The position numbers were made by a program, and so were the translations under genes. From NCBI RefSeq assembly GCF_011751885.2, contig NZ_CP061771.1:2356001-2420000 (forward strand): a stretch of DNA of 64,000 nucleotides, written 5' to 3'. Shown one piece after another: positions 54,784 through 63,167 of this stretch. Numbering within the stretch: the stretch's first letter is position 1; each line of letters begins with the position of its first letter. The notes beneath the pieces are model-generated. The model made no database searches. It saw nothing but the letters and a program-made list of their open reading frames with translations, and was not told the DNA's origin. This DNA comes from Salinibacterium sp. ZJ450 (GTDB lineage: Bacteria > Actinomycetota > Actinomycetes > Actinomycetales > Microbacteriaceae).

Positions 54784-55626
54784 CTAGTCGGTCAACGGCT
54801 TACGGCGGCGCCAGATGGTGAAGGCTGCTGCGGCGGCGAGCAGCAGAACGCCGGCCGCTGAGGCAATCACCGGTGTGGCGGATGTCGCGGACGCGGCATC
54901 CGCCTCGGTGACGGAGGCCACGCGCTTCGAGTCGAGCCGTGGGGCATCCGTTCCGAGCGTCGGCGCGGCGGTGGCCGCCGGGTCCTTGGGCTGCTCGATG
55001 ACCGGGGCTTCGTCCACTGGCATCTCGGTGGGAGCAGGCGCCGGGGCCCGATCCGCGACCGGCACCGGGACCGGCGCCGGAGCCGGAGCTTCGGCTGCCG
55101 GGGCCTCGGGCACCGGAGCAGGGGCGGGCGCGGGAGCCGGCGCCTTGGGCGCTGGCGCGGGGGCCGGGGCGGGCGACGACCCGTACTTGCCGAACACCTG
55201 AACGCCCCAGGTGGTGCCGCCGGCCGAGACGAAGGCCACACCGATGTCGGTGAAGTCCCCGAGGATGTTAGCCCGGTGCCCAGACGAGTTCATCCACGCG
55301 TCGTGCATGGCCGCACCACTGGGCTGTCCCTGGGCCACGTTCTCGGCGGCCCTGGTCCAGCCGCCGGGGATCTGCCCGGAATAGTTCGGGTTGTGGCTCA
55401 TCGACCCCGACGCGGCCATCTGGTTCGCCCAGGACAGTGCCACCTGGTCCATCGCCGAGTTGCGGTTCACCGCTCCGAGACCCGCCGAGGCTCTGGCCTG
55501 GTTGACCAGGCTGTGGACGGTGCCGTCCTCCGCCGCGTGCGCCGGGCGCGGGGCGACGAAGAATGCCCCGGCGACGACGGCCAGGGCGAGGACTGCGGTC
55601 AGTGTTCGGCGCGCAATAAGTCTCAT
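54784..55626 (-). CDS. Secreted CAP-domain (SCP/PR1) protein with Pro/Ala stalk and C-terminal anchor
   Basis: 280 residues. Signal peptide (MRLIARRTLTAVLALAVVAG, cleaved near AHA-A), CAP domain to ~160 with VNQARASAGLGAVNRN, ALSWANQMAASGSMSHN, WTRAAENVA and WMNSSGHRANIL. Then a Pro-Ala repeat stalk of about 70 residues (PAPAPAPK units), an acidic segment, and a C-terminal helix IASAAGVLLLAAAAAFTIW with RRRK, a sortase-like tail lacking an LPxTG motif, so possibly a simple membrane anchor. ATG 55626. CAP proteins in actinobacteria are of unsettled role; it probably lies at the surface. Confidence 0.85.
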   Translation of the reverse strand: MRLIARRTLTAVLALAVVAGAFFVAPRPAHAAEDGTVHSLVNQARASAGLGAVNRNSAMDQVALSWANQMAASGSMSHNPNYSGQIPGGWTRAAENVAQGQPSGAAMHDAWMNSSGHRANILGDFTDIGVAFVSAGGTTWGVQVFGKYGSSPAPAPAPAPKAPAPAPAPAPVPEAPAAEAPAPAPVPVPVADRAPAPAPTEMPVDEAPVIEQPKDPAATAAPTLGTDAPRLDSKRVASVTEADAASATSATPVIASAAGVLLLAAAAAFTIWRRRKPLTD

Positions 55627-55721
55627 TTGATGAACGAGAGTAGTCGGGCCGGCCTGTGCCCGCACTCAGTGTCGTCGCAGCTTCGTGGGCCTGGGCGGCT
55701 GATGCAGCGCGATGCTGCGGC

Positions 55722-55787
55722 GAGCGCCGTGCAAACGCACGAACGCCGCGGTTTCGGCGGCGGCGTTCGCACGAAACTGCGGCGCTC
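55722..55787. repeat. Palindromic GAGCGCCG...CGGCGCTC element
   Basis: Outer arms GAGCGCCG (55722-55729) and CGGCGCTC (55780-55787) enclose ACGAACGCCGC and GCGGCGTTCGC, giving a nested palindrome related to the repeats at 6.4 and 27.9-28.3 kb. It lies in the spacer between two same-strand genes. Confidence 0.7.
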
Positions 55788-55817
55788 GGCCAGGGTCAGG
55801 GTGACCGTGCTGGCGGC

Positions 55818-55876
55818 GGGTGGTCAGGCCGGGGTGACCCGCGCCGGCCACCGGTGGTCAGGCGGGGGTGACCGTG
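55818..55876. repeat. 34-base partial duplication at the 3' end of the Rph-like gene
   Basis: GTGGTCAGGC(C)GGGGTGACC occurs at about 55820 and again at about 55854, the second copy containing the gene's stop codon. The first copy lies just beyond the end of the gene. Confidence 0.6.
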
Positions 55877-58587
55877 CCGGCGGACCCGTCCACCGTGATG
55901 CTCTGCCCAGTGGACAGTCGGGTCGTGGCATCCGGAACCCCGACGACCGCAGGAATGCCGTACTCGCGCGCCACCACCGCGCCGTGGGAGTTGGCGCCGC
56001 CCATCTCCATCACCAGTCCCCCGGCGGTGAGGAACAGCGGGGTCCAGCCCGGGTCGGTGGACGGGGCCACGAGGATGTCACCCGGCTCCAGGTGTGCGCC
56101 GACCGGGTCGAGGATGACGCGGGCCGGTCCGGTGACCGATCCCGCCGAGGCCGGACTTCCGGTCAGCGCGCCTTCGGCGGCGGGGGCGGATGTCGCGGCC
56201 TCTGGTTCCGTGCCGTCCGAGAGCAGCACGCGCGGAATGTGCCGTCGGCGCAGCTCCTGCTCGTAGGCCAGCCGCCGCTCGGCGACCCGGTCGCGCAGGG
56301 CCGCACCGTGCACATCGGAACCGTGCAGCCCTTGTTCTGCCTCGGTGAGGTCGAGGAAGAACACGTCGTCGGGCTGGTCGATGCGGCCGGCGGCGGCGAG
56401 TTCGGTGCCCACGGTCAGCAACTCACTCCGCACCGTGCTGAGCGCGGTCACCAGCAAGTGTTTTGGCAGCTCCCGTAGCCCGGCGAACGCCCGGGTGCGG
56501 CGCAGGGCGGCGCTCACCACCACGCCACGCAGCCGACTGCGCCGTCGCGCCGCGCGCACGAGGGTCGCGGTGGCCCGCCGCGCCTCACGCTGCGCAGCGG
56601 CGAACTGCCGGTCGGGTGCCGCGTCGGACTCGGTCAGGCGCAGGTAATTGGCGAGCACGCCGACGATGTGCGTCGGGTCTTCCGACCAGCGCGGGATGCC
56701 CACGTCGATCTCCGCCACCGTGCGGATGCCGTGCCGCGCCAAGAACCCGGCGAGCCCGGTTTGCAGCGCCGCGGGCAGCGATCCGGCCCGGTACCGCTCG
56801 ACCAGGCCGGCGGCGCTGGCTCCCGTGAACGCGGCGACGGATGCGGCATCCGCCCTGATCCGGGTGGCGAGCGCCCACAGGTCGAGGTCCATCTCGGTGG
56901 TCACGTTGTTCGGCAGCCCGCGCAGCACCGACTGCCAGGCCGCCTGCTGGGGCGACGCTTGCTGGCCCGGCGCCTCATCGACGGCTGCCAGCTTGTGGGC
57001 CAGCGCGAGCAGCGCGAAGCCGATGAGCGGCAGCGGAATGATGCTCGGCACAATCGGGAACAGCTCCCGGCCGAGGATGCGCTTGACCTCCTCGAGCCGC
57101 TGCAGCGCGGTGGCGTCATCCGGTATCGCGACAATGCGGCGCACGCTCGCGGTCGCGCGTCCCGCCCCGCGCAACGCGGCGGCCGGGGCGATCAGCGCCC
57201 GCAGCGCCACGAGCGGCGCGCCGACGGGGATCGCCACCCGGGCGACGTGCTCGATCAGCTTGCGCTTGCGCCGCTCGACGACGGAGAACCGGGGGTCGTC
57301 GAACAGTCCGCGCAGCACGGTCGCCGACCGCGCCTCCATCACGTCGAACACACGAGGCAGGATGCCGCGGCCCACCGCACTGCGCACGGCAGGGGTGACA
57401 TCGACGAAGAACCGCTGGCCCGCCTCGGCATAGGGCGGCGGGCCGTTCAGCGGGTTGGCGACCGGGAATCCAGCAGCCGCCGCCACGGATGCGCCGATCA
57501 GCCGGAACGCCGCCAACCCCATCGGGGTGATCGGCCGGGTGAGGCCCTGCGCGAGAGTGAAGCAGAGGAAGATGCGGGCGCCGGGCGCCGGCTCACTGCG
57601 TCGCGGCACCGGGTAGAGGGTGGTGATCGGCCGGGCCTGGGTGAGCCAGAGCGTGCCGTCGGCGTCGATCGCCCACTCGGTGTCTTGCGGAGCGCCGTAG
57701 TGGCGCTCCACCCGCCGGCCGAGGGCGGCCAGGGCGCGCACCTGGTCGTCATCGAGGCTCGCCTCGGTCGCCTGTTGCTCATCCACGCGCTGCGTGCCGC
57801 CGCCCGGAGTGGAGCGGATGCTGACCCGCTTGTCGCCGATCCGGCGTTCCCTGATTCGGCCGGTGCCCGCCACCACGAAGTGATCGGGGTTGGCGGCTCC
57901 GGATACCACCGCCTCGCCGAGGCCCGGGCTGGCATCGATCATCGCCTCGTCGCGGGTGCCGGTGAGCGGATTCGCGGTGAACATCACGCCCGCGACATCC
58001 GGCTCCACCATCCGCTGCACCACAACGGCGATCGCGACAGCAGCATGGTCGATGCCGTTGGCCTGCCGGTATGAGACCGCCCGGTCGGTCCACAGCGACG
58101 CCCAGCAGCGCCGGATCGCCTGCTCGACCTCGCCCGGGCCGACCACGTTGAGGAAGGTGTCCTGCTGGCCGGCGAAGCTGGCAAACGGCAGGTCTTCTGC
58201 GGTGGCGGACGAGCGCACGGCGACGGGGATGTCGGATCCGAGCCGGGTGTATGCGGCGCGGATGCCCGCCGTGACCTCGGGCGGCACCGGGGCTGCGGCG
58301 ACCAGCTGCCGTGCCCGGGCGGCGAGGTCGGGCAGGTCGGCGGGCGTTGCCGTCGTGAGCGCGGTGACGATCTCATCGAGGCCGAGCTCGGCCACCGCCC
58401 GACGGTATGCCGAGGTGGTCAGGCAGAAGCCGCCGGGCACCGGGAAGCCGGCGCGGGTGAGCACCCCGAGGTTGGCCGCCTTGCCGCCGACGAGGGGCAG
58501 CAGGTCGGCGTCGATCTGGTCGAGGTCGAGGATGAGATCCGGCTCGGTCGGTGTCGCGGCCTGCGGGTCGGTGAGCGGTTCCGTCAT
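55858..58587 (-). CDS. Rifampin phosphotransferase-like PEP/pyruvate dikinase-type enzyme
   Basis: 909 residues in the order of rifampin phosphotransferase: an ATP-grasp (PPDK N) domain (~25-330) with GGKAANLGVL, VAVRSSATAEDLPFASFAGQQDT and GVMFTANPLTG; a large helical middle domain (~340-790); and a C-terminal swivelling His domain with GGLVMEMGGANSHGAVVAREYGIPAVVG, phospho-His at H868. Members phosphorylate rifampicin or related substrates, or work in other ligations (e.g. PigC, PEP synthase variants). No regulator or rifampicin-associated element is visible, so activity on rifampicin is only possible. ATG 58587. DoxX gene lies 47 bases upstream on the same strand. Confidence 0.85.
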   Translation of the reverse strand: MTEPLTDPQAATPTEPDLILDLDQIDADLLPLVGGKAANLGVLTRAGFPVPGGFCLTTSAYRRAVAELGLDEIVTALTTATPADLPDLAARARQLVAAAPVPPEVTAGIRAAYTRLGSDIPVAVRSSATAEDLPFASFAGQQDTFLNVVGPGEVEQAIRRCWASLWTDRAVSYRQANGIDHAAVAIAVVVQRMVEPDVAGVMFTANPLTGTRDEAMIDASPGLGEAVVSGAANPDHFVVAGTGRIRERRIGDKRVSIRSTPGGGTQRVDEQQATEASLDDDQVRALAALGRRVERHYGAPQDTEWAIDADGTLWLTQARPITTLYPVPRRSEPAPGARIFLCFTLAQGLTRPITPMGLAAFRLIGASVAAAAGFPVANPLNGPPPYAEAGQRFFVDVTPAVRSAVGRGILPRVFDVMEARSATVLRGLFDDPRFSVVERRKRKLIEHVARVAIPVGAPLVALRALIAPAAALRGAGRATASVRRIVAIPDDATALQRLEEVKRILGRELFPIVPSIIPLPLIGFALLALAHKLAAVDEAPGQQASPQQAAWQSVLRGLPNNVTTEMDLDLWALATRIRADAASVAAFTGASAAGLVERYRAGSLPAALQTGLAGFLARHGIRTVAEIDVGIPRWSEDPTHIVGVLANYLRLTESDAAPDRQFAAAQREARRATATLVRAARRRSRLRGVVVSAALRRTRAFAGLRELPKHLLVTALSTVRSELLTVGTELAAAGRIDQPDDVFFLDLTEAEQGLHGSDVHGAALRDRVAERRLAYEQELRRRHIPRVLLSDGTEPEAATSAPAAEGALTGSPASAGSVTGPARVILDPVGAHLEPGDILVAPSTDPGWTPLFLTAGGLVMEMGGANSHGAVVAREYGIPAVVGVPDATTRLSTGQSITVDGSAGTVTPA

Positions 58588-58634
58588 GAGGACGCCTCCT
58601 GGCGCTCAGAATATGCCTCGCTCGAGGGCTTCGC

Positions 58635-59096
58635 CTAGCGTCGGGTGGAGTGGCGGAGCGCGGCCCAGGCACCGGTCGACCACAGCGCCCAGAGCACGAG
58701 AACCGGCTGGAAGAACAGCCGGATGAACCGGGCGCGGTCGGAATTCAGTCGGAACGCGTCGGTGTGTGTCAGGTATTGCGAGATGTTCCCGGGGAAGATC
58801 GCGACAAAGAACGCAGCGGTGGCCAGCCCGGCGGGCACGCGGCGCTTCGGCAGTGCGACCAGCGCGCCGCCGAGCGCGATCTCGGCCACTCCGGATCCGA
58901 GCACCACCAGGTCGTCATCGAGCGGCACCCAGTCGGGAACCTGCGCCCTGAACTCGCGGCGGGCGACCGTCAGGTGCGTGGTGCCGGCGAACACCAGCGC
59001 GGCACCCAGCGCGATGCGTCCGATCAGACGCGGCACCGAGGTCTTAGGGGCGGGCAGCGTGAGGGCATCGAGCAGGGGGCGACGGGTGCGAGACAT
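58635..59096 (-). CDS. DoxX-like membrane protein
   Basis: 153-residue four-helix membrane protein of the DoxX/DoxD-like group. Helices: PRLIGRIALGAALVFAGTTHL, LVVLGSGVAEIALGGALVAL, GLATAAFFVAIFPGNISQYL and FFQPVLVLWALWSTGAW. N-I-S-Q-Y-L and the ARREFRAQVPDWVP loop fit the DoxX subgroup that includes membrane-oxidoreductase subunits. ATG 59096. It precedes the Rph-like gene by 47 bases; whether they function together is not known. Confidence 0.75.
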   Translation of the reverse strand: MSRTRRPLLDALTLPAPKTSVPRLIGRIALGAALVFAGTTHLTVARREFRAQVPDWVPLDDDLVVLGSGVAEIALGGALVALPKRRVPAGLATAAFFVAIFPGNISQYLTHTDAFRLNSDRARFIRLFFQPVLVLWALWSTGAWAALRHSTRR

Positions 59097-59139
59097 GGGC
59101 GAAAGCTAGCACGGCCGACCGACACGCTACCGGGCGGCA

Positions 59140-60462
59140 TTACTGCGTCGGCGCGGGCACCCGGGGGCGCATCCGCAACAGGGCGAAACTCGCCGCAGCC
59201 GCGAGGAAACACAGCGCCCCGGCGACGATCCAGGCGATCAGGTAGCTGCCCGTCGTGTCGCGGCCGAGCCCGGCGACAAACGCGCCGATGCCGGCACCGA
59301 CCATATGCGAGGCGAACACCCAGCCGAACACCACGGTGGAGCGCTCCACGCCGAAGAACTCGCGACACAGGGCGACGGTCGGCGGTACGGTCGCCACCCA
59401 GTCCAGCCCGTAGAAGACGATGAAGATCCACAGCCCGCCTTCGACTGTGGGCCCGAGGAGTGAGTGCACCGCCATGAGCGATACGCCACGTCCGGCGTAG
59501 TAGATGCCGAGCAGGATGGCCGGGCGCACCTTGTCGGTCAGCCAGCCGGAGGCGATCGTGCCGAGCACGTCGAAGATTCCGATGAGGGCGAGCATGCCGG
59601 ACGCGGTCGTCGCCGGCATGCCGTGGTCGTGCGCGGCGGGGATGAAGTGGGTCTGCACCAGCCCGTTGGTGGTCCAGCCGCAGACCCAGAAGGTGAAGAT
59701 CAGGATCCAGAACGGGCCGGTCTTCGACGCGTCGCGCAGGATGCCGAGGCTCGTGGCGAAGATGTTGCGGGTGGGGGCGGCCTGCAAGGCCGCGGCATCC
59801 GGAACAGTGTCGTCCGCGACAGGAGCTCCATACGGACGGAGCCCGACCTGCTCTGGCCGGTCGGCGAACGGCCAGAACAGGAACGGCACGATCAAGAGCG
59901 CGAGTCCGGCGACGAGCAGGGCCGCGAATCGCCAGCCGGGATGCTCCGCCAACTGCACGACCACCGGCAGGAACAGCAGTTGCCCGCAGGCGTTGCCGGC
60001 GGAGAAGATCCCCATCACCAGGCCGCGGTGCTTGTGGAACCAGCGGTTGGCGACGGCGGCGCCGAAGACGAGCGCCATGGCGCCGGTGCCGACGCCGACG
60101 AATCCGCCCCACAGCACCCAGAGCTGCCAGGCCTCGGTCATCAGCACGGTGAGTCCGCTGCCGGCGGCGACCAGCACCAGTGAGGCGGCGACCATCCTGC
60201 GCACCGACAGCCGCTCCATGAGTACGGCGGCGAACGGGGCGACCAGCCCGTAGATGATCAGGTTGGCGGTGACGGCTCCGGATGTCTCGGCCCGCGTCCA
60301 GCCGAACTCCCGCTCGATCGGCTCGAACAGGGCGCCGGTGGTGGAGCGGAACGCGGCGGCGGCGATGAGCGCGGCCATGGTGACGGCGGCGACCAGCCAG
60401 GCCCGGTGGAGGCGCTTTCTCGGCGCGGACACGACGCGGGGAAGCTGCTTTTCGGTGGTCAC
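59140..60462 (-). CDS. MFS transporter, oxalate/formate-antiporter-like
   Basis: 440-residue major facilitator with 12 membrane helices. N-terminal KRLHRAWLVAAVTMAALIAAAAFR and EFGWTRAETSGAVTANLIIYGL are characteristic of the OFA/monocarboxylate-type MFS; the LVMGIFSAGNACGQLLFLPV segment and GWLTDKVRPAILLGIYY (motif A-like repeat in the second half) agree. Substrate is likely an organic anion, exact identity unknown. GTG start at 60462. Divergent from the SRPBCC gene, with ~95 bases between. Confidence 0.85.
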   Translation of the reverse strand: MTTEKQLPRVVSAPRKRLHRAWLVAAVTMAALIAAAAFRSTTGALFEPIEREFGWTRAETSGAVTANLIIYGLVAPFAAVLMERLSVRRMVAASLVLVAAGSGLTVLMTEAWQLWVLWGGFVGVGTGAMALVFGAAVANRWFHKHRGLVMGIFSAGNACGQLLFLPVVVQLAEHPGWRFAALLVAGLALLIVPFLFWPFADRPEQVGLRPYGAPVADDTVPDAAALQAAPTRNIFATSLGILRDASKTGPFWILIFTFWVCGWTTNGLVQTHFIPAAHDHGMPATTASGMLALIGIFDVLGTIASGWLTDKVRPAILLGIYYAGRGVSLMAVHSLLGPTVEGGLWIFIVFYGLDWVATVPPTVALCREFFGVERSTVVFGWVFASHMVGAGIGAFVAGLGRDTTGSYLIAWIVAGALCFLAAAASFALLRMRPRVPAPTQ

Positions 60463-60557
60463 GCGGTGACCTGCTGGCGAGCCGAGAGCGGCAGAGGTGA
60501 GGTTCCCATGACAGAGAGAGATTATCGGGTTCTTGCAGCGCTGCCAGACTGTGACAC

Positions 60558-61019
60558 ATGACCGTGCAGTTCGAGTTGCGCACCGAACTGTCGCTGCCGC
60601 GCCACGAGGCGTTCGACCTTTCCCGCAGCATCGACGCTCATGTCGGGTCGATGGCGCGGTCCCGGGAACGGGCGATCGCCGGGGTCACCAGCGGCCTGAT
60701 CGGGCACGGGCAGCCGGTCACCTGGCGGGCGGCACACTTCGGCATTCCGTTCCGGTTGACGACCATGATCACGTCCCTGGATGCCCCGAACTCGTTCGTT
60801 GATGAGCAGGTGCGCGGGCCGTTCCGCCGGTTCCGGCACGAGCACCGGTTTACCGAGAGCGGCGACGGCGAGCGCACAACGATGGTCGACCTGGTCACCT
60901 TCGACGCACCCTTCGGCCCACTCGGCCGACTTGTCGAGAAAGTGGTGCTCGGCCGCTACCTGCGCCGGCTGATCGAACGCCGCAACACTTATCTGGCCGG
61001 CATCCGCTTCTCTGACTAG
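60558..61019 (+). CDS. SRPBCC/START-like lipid- or ligand-binding protein
   Basis: 153-residue protein of the SRPBCC (polyketide cyclase/Bet v1-like) superfamily. The beginning FELRTELSLPRHEAFDLSRSIDAHVGSM is the usual first strand and helix, followed by VTWRAAHFGIPFRLTT and FVDEQVRGPFRRFRHEHRF, and a long C-terminal helix LGRLVEKVVLGRYLRRLIERRNTYL. Binds an unknown hydrophobic ligand or acts as an enzyme on small molecules. ATG 60558. It is convergent with a lipoprotein gene. Confidence 0.8.
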   Translation: MTVQFELRTELSLPRHEAFDLSRSIDAHVGSMARSRERAIAGVTSGLIGHGQPVTWRAAHFGIPFRLTTMITSLDAPNSFVDEQVRGPFRRFRHEHRFTESGDGERTTMVDLVTFDAPFGPLGRLVEKVVLGRYLRRLIERRNTYLAGIRFSD

Positions 61020-61029
61020 TCCGGTCGTT

Positions 61030-61362
61030 CTAATCCTGCTCGGCGGTCTCGGCGAGCTCACGCCACTCGTCGAGGGTGCCGGCATCGATGGCGCGCTGCG
61101 CCTCGTCTACCTCCCCGGGTGTGACCAGTCCTTCGGCGACGGCCGCCTCGATGTCAGCGGTGGAGAGCAGCACGGCCGCCAGCAGCACTCCTTCGGCAGT
61201 CACTGAGTCGCTGACTGCGTCGGTTACCGACTCGGTCACTGCTGCCGTGTCTTCCGCGGCGGCGTTGGACTCCGTCGTTGCGGTCTGGGCGCACCCGGTG
61301 AGCGTGAGCGTCGCCAGTACTGCTGCAGCAAGCAATGCAGCCGGATGCCGCGGGCGCATCAT
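61030..61362 (-). CDS. Small predicted lipoprotein
   Basis: 110 residues. Signal sequence AALLAAAVLATLTLTGC with lipobox LTGC (Cys24), then an acidic, Ala/Thr/Val/Glu-rich mature part with repeated VTESVTDAVSDSV, and a helical end STADIEAAVAEGLVTPGEVDEAQRAIDAGTL. No domain is recognised. The ATGA overlap (61359-61362) with the secreted Gly/Lys-tailed gene implies coupled translation. Confidence 0.72.
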   Translation of the reverse strand: MMRPRHPAALLAAAVLATLTLTGCAQTATTESNAAAEDTAAVTESVTDAVSDSVTAEGVLLAAVLLSTADIEAAVAEGLVTPGEVDEAQRAIDAGTLDEWRELAETAEQD

Positions 61363-62207
61363 CGGTCGGACTTGCCGTTTCCGTTGCCGTTGTTTCCCTT
61401 GCCTGCGCCCTTGTCCTTGCCATTGCCATTGCCGGCGTGAGCGGGCTTCTTGCCCTTGTTTCCGTTGTCACTCTGGCCGGTGACCGGGGCTGCGTCGTCG
61501 GCAACGGAACCGTCCTCGACCGGCGGAGCTGGCTCAACCGCTGCTTCGTCGTCGGCCGGCGCTTCGGTCTCGACCGGCACGCCGGTCTTCTTCTCCAGCT
61601 GAACCCTGGCACGCTCGAGTCGGTCTTCCGCGAGCTGACTCTTGCGATCGAGCTTGGCGAGCGCAGCGGCCTGTTCCTCGGCGGTCAGGGCGGAGATGTC
61701 CTCGACCTTGGCCTCGTGCCTCGCCAGCCAGGCGGTGACGTGATTCACCTGCATGTCGTAGCGGAACCGGTGCGCGCACAGATCCGCGCCGCCCTCGGCC
61801 GCCTCACGGCAGTCGGCGAAGTCCGCCTTGATCAGATTGAACACGGCGTGCCACTCGGCGGACACATCACTCCACGCGGCATCCTGCTCCTCGAGCTCGT
61901 CGTCGAGGGCATCGTCGACCTCGTCCTCGCTCACCAGCTCGGCGTCGTCGATCGCGTCTTCGGCGATCTCTTGCACGGGCAGCGCAATGAGGCCGGCGGC
62001 GAGAGCGTCAGCGATGGCGGCTTCGAGGGACGCGGCGAGCGCGGCATCCTGCACCGTCACCTCGAGCCTGTCCAGCGCGGCTTCGGTGATCCACGTGGCC
62101 ACCTCGTGCTCGGTTGCGGCGTTCGCCGGCGCAGCGCCGACCGACACCGCAGCGATGACCATGGCCAGTCCGATGCCTGCGGATCGCAGGATTCCCCCAG
62201 TATTCAC
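61359..62207 (-). CDS. Secreted protein with acidic helical body and Gly/Asn/Lys-rich tail
   Basis: 282 residues. GTG 62207 with GGGGGAA upstream. Signal peptide ILRSAGIGLAMVIAAVSVGAAPANA, probably cleaved before ATEHEV. The mature body is helix-rich and strongly acidic (DDAELVSEDEVDDALDDELEEQD), with two Cys about 9 residues apart (DCREAAEGGADLC). A coiled-coil region LAKLDRKSQLAEDRLERARVQLEKK follows, then an acidic linker and a basic tail of G-N-G-N-G-K units from about residue 245. No known family. It overlaps the lipoprotein gene by 4 bases and the two were probably made together. Confidence 0.7.
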   Translation of the reverse strand: MNTGGILRSAGIGLAMVIAAVSVGAAPANAATEHEVATWITEAALDRLEVTVQDAALAASLEAAIADALAAGLIALPVQEIAEDAIDDAELVSEDEVDDALDDELEEQDAAWSDVSAEWHAVFNLIKADFADCREAAEGGADLCAHRFRYDMQVNHVTAWLARHEAKVEDISALTAEEQAAALAKLDRKSQLAEDRLERARVQLEKKTGVPVETEAPADDEAAVEPAPPVEDGSVADDAAPVTGQSDNGNKGKKPAHAGNGNGKDKGAGKGNNGNGNGKSDR

Positions 62208-62280
62208 GCTTCCCCCAACATGACGATGACGCACAATGTAGCAGCGACGGATGTCTCGCAGCTAGAGTCATGCCGGCCTT

Positions 62281-62763
62281 CTAAGGCGCTCGCCCCAGAT
62301 GATGCTGTTGCCCCACCTCGTACGCCTCGTGAAGCAGCGCGATGAACGCGTCGTCGATCTGCTCGGGGCTGCTGATGCGGAACTCGTGCAGCACGTTGCG
62401 TTGCGAAAACGTCTGAATACGACGGAACAACGGATGCCGCGCCTCACGTGCGAGCACCAGATGGCCGTCGAGCCAGTGCTTTCTGGGCATGAACGCCGCG
62501 AAACTCATCCGCACGTGCAGGGCGATACGCGACTTCTCGGCCAGCACATCGACCGGCCCGAGCTCGGCGAGGATGCGGTCGAATGTCGCGCGCACCGCGG
62601 GGTCGGCCCCGGCGAAGTGTGAGTCCAGGTCGCCGAGCGCGGCGCAGGTGTGGCTCTGGTTGCGGTTCGCGAAGGTGCGGCCGCAGCGAGGGCAGGTCCA
62701 CAGATCGGCCGCGGGTGTGGCTGGCCCGCCAGACCGGTCACCCAACCCAGCCGTGGCCCTCAC
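62281..62763 (-). CDS. DUF5655 domain protein with a zinc-finger-like N-terminus
   Basis: 160 residues. N-terminal WTCPRCGRTFANRNQSHTC contains CxxC and a later H-x-C for a small zinc site. The rest matches DUF5655: DLDSHFAGADPAVRATFDRILAELGPVDVLAEKSRIALHVRMSFAAFMPRKHWLDGHLVL, ending with HEAYEVGQQHHLGRA. The function of the domain is unknown. GTG 62763 was used; TTG 62745 is an alternative and still overlaps the upstream gene. The frame upstream to 62985 is a shadow of the ABM gene. Confidence 0.75.
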   Translation of the reverse strand: MRATAGLGDRSGGPATPAADLWTCPRCGRTFANRNQSHTCAALGDLDSHFAGADPAVRATFDRILAELGPVDVLAEKSRIALHVRMSFAAFMPRKHWLDGHLVLAREARHPLFRRIQTFSQRNVLHEFRISSPEQIDDAFIALLHEAYEVGQQHHLGRAP

Positions 62764-63097
62764 CGCGCGACGACGCCAAGCTGTACTCACGGTCAACGGT
62801 CGCGATCCGCACTCGGTAATCCGAGTACCACTGGTCGCGCCCCCGGCGCTGCGCCACGAGGTGCGCGGCAACATGTTTCCACGCCGTGGCGCTGGCCCGG
62901 TCGGCCCAATAGGACACCGTGATGCCGACATCCTCCCGCGCGGACTCGACGCCCAGATAGCCGGGCTGCTGTCGCGCGAGCGCATCCATCGCGTCGGCCA
63001 TCGCGGCGTATCCGTTGTCTCCCGGTGTGCGCGTGGAGGTGAAGATCACCGCCACATACGGGGGCTCTGGCGTGTGCGCAATCAGGTCTGCGGGCAT
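62738..63097 (-). CDS. Antibiotic biosynthesis monooxygenase (ABM)-like dimeric alpha/beta-barrel protein
   Basis: 119-residue protein: ferredoxin-like alpha/beta fold with YVAVIFTSTRTPGDNGYAAMADAMDALARQQPGYLGVESARE, VGITVSYWADRASATAWKHVAAHLVAQRRGRDQWYSDYRVRIATVDREY. Such proteins are often heme-degrading or quinone monooxygenases, or merely ligand binders. ATG 63097. It overlaps the DUF5655 start by about 26 bases and is divergent from the LigD gene. Confidence 0.82.
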   Translation of the reverse strand: MPADLIAHTPEPPYVAVIFTSTRTPGDNGYAAMADAMDALARQQPGYLGVESAREDVGITVSYWADRASATAWKHVAAHLVAQRRGRDQWYSDYRVRIATVDREYSLASSRGEGHGWVG

Positions 63098-63167
63098 GCC
63101 TCGATATTAGGAGTACCGGAACCGAACAGCCCGGCCGCCGAGGAGCGGGCGGGGTTATGGTGAACTC

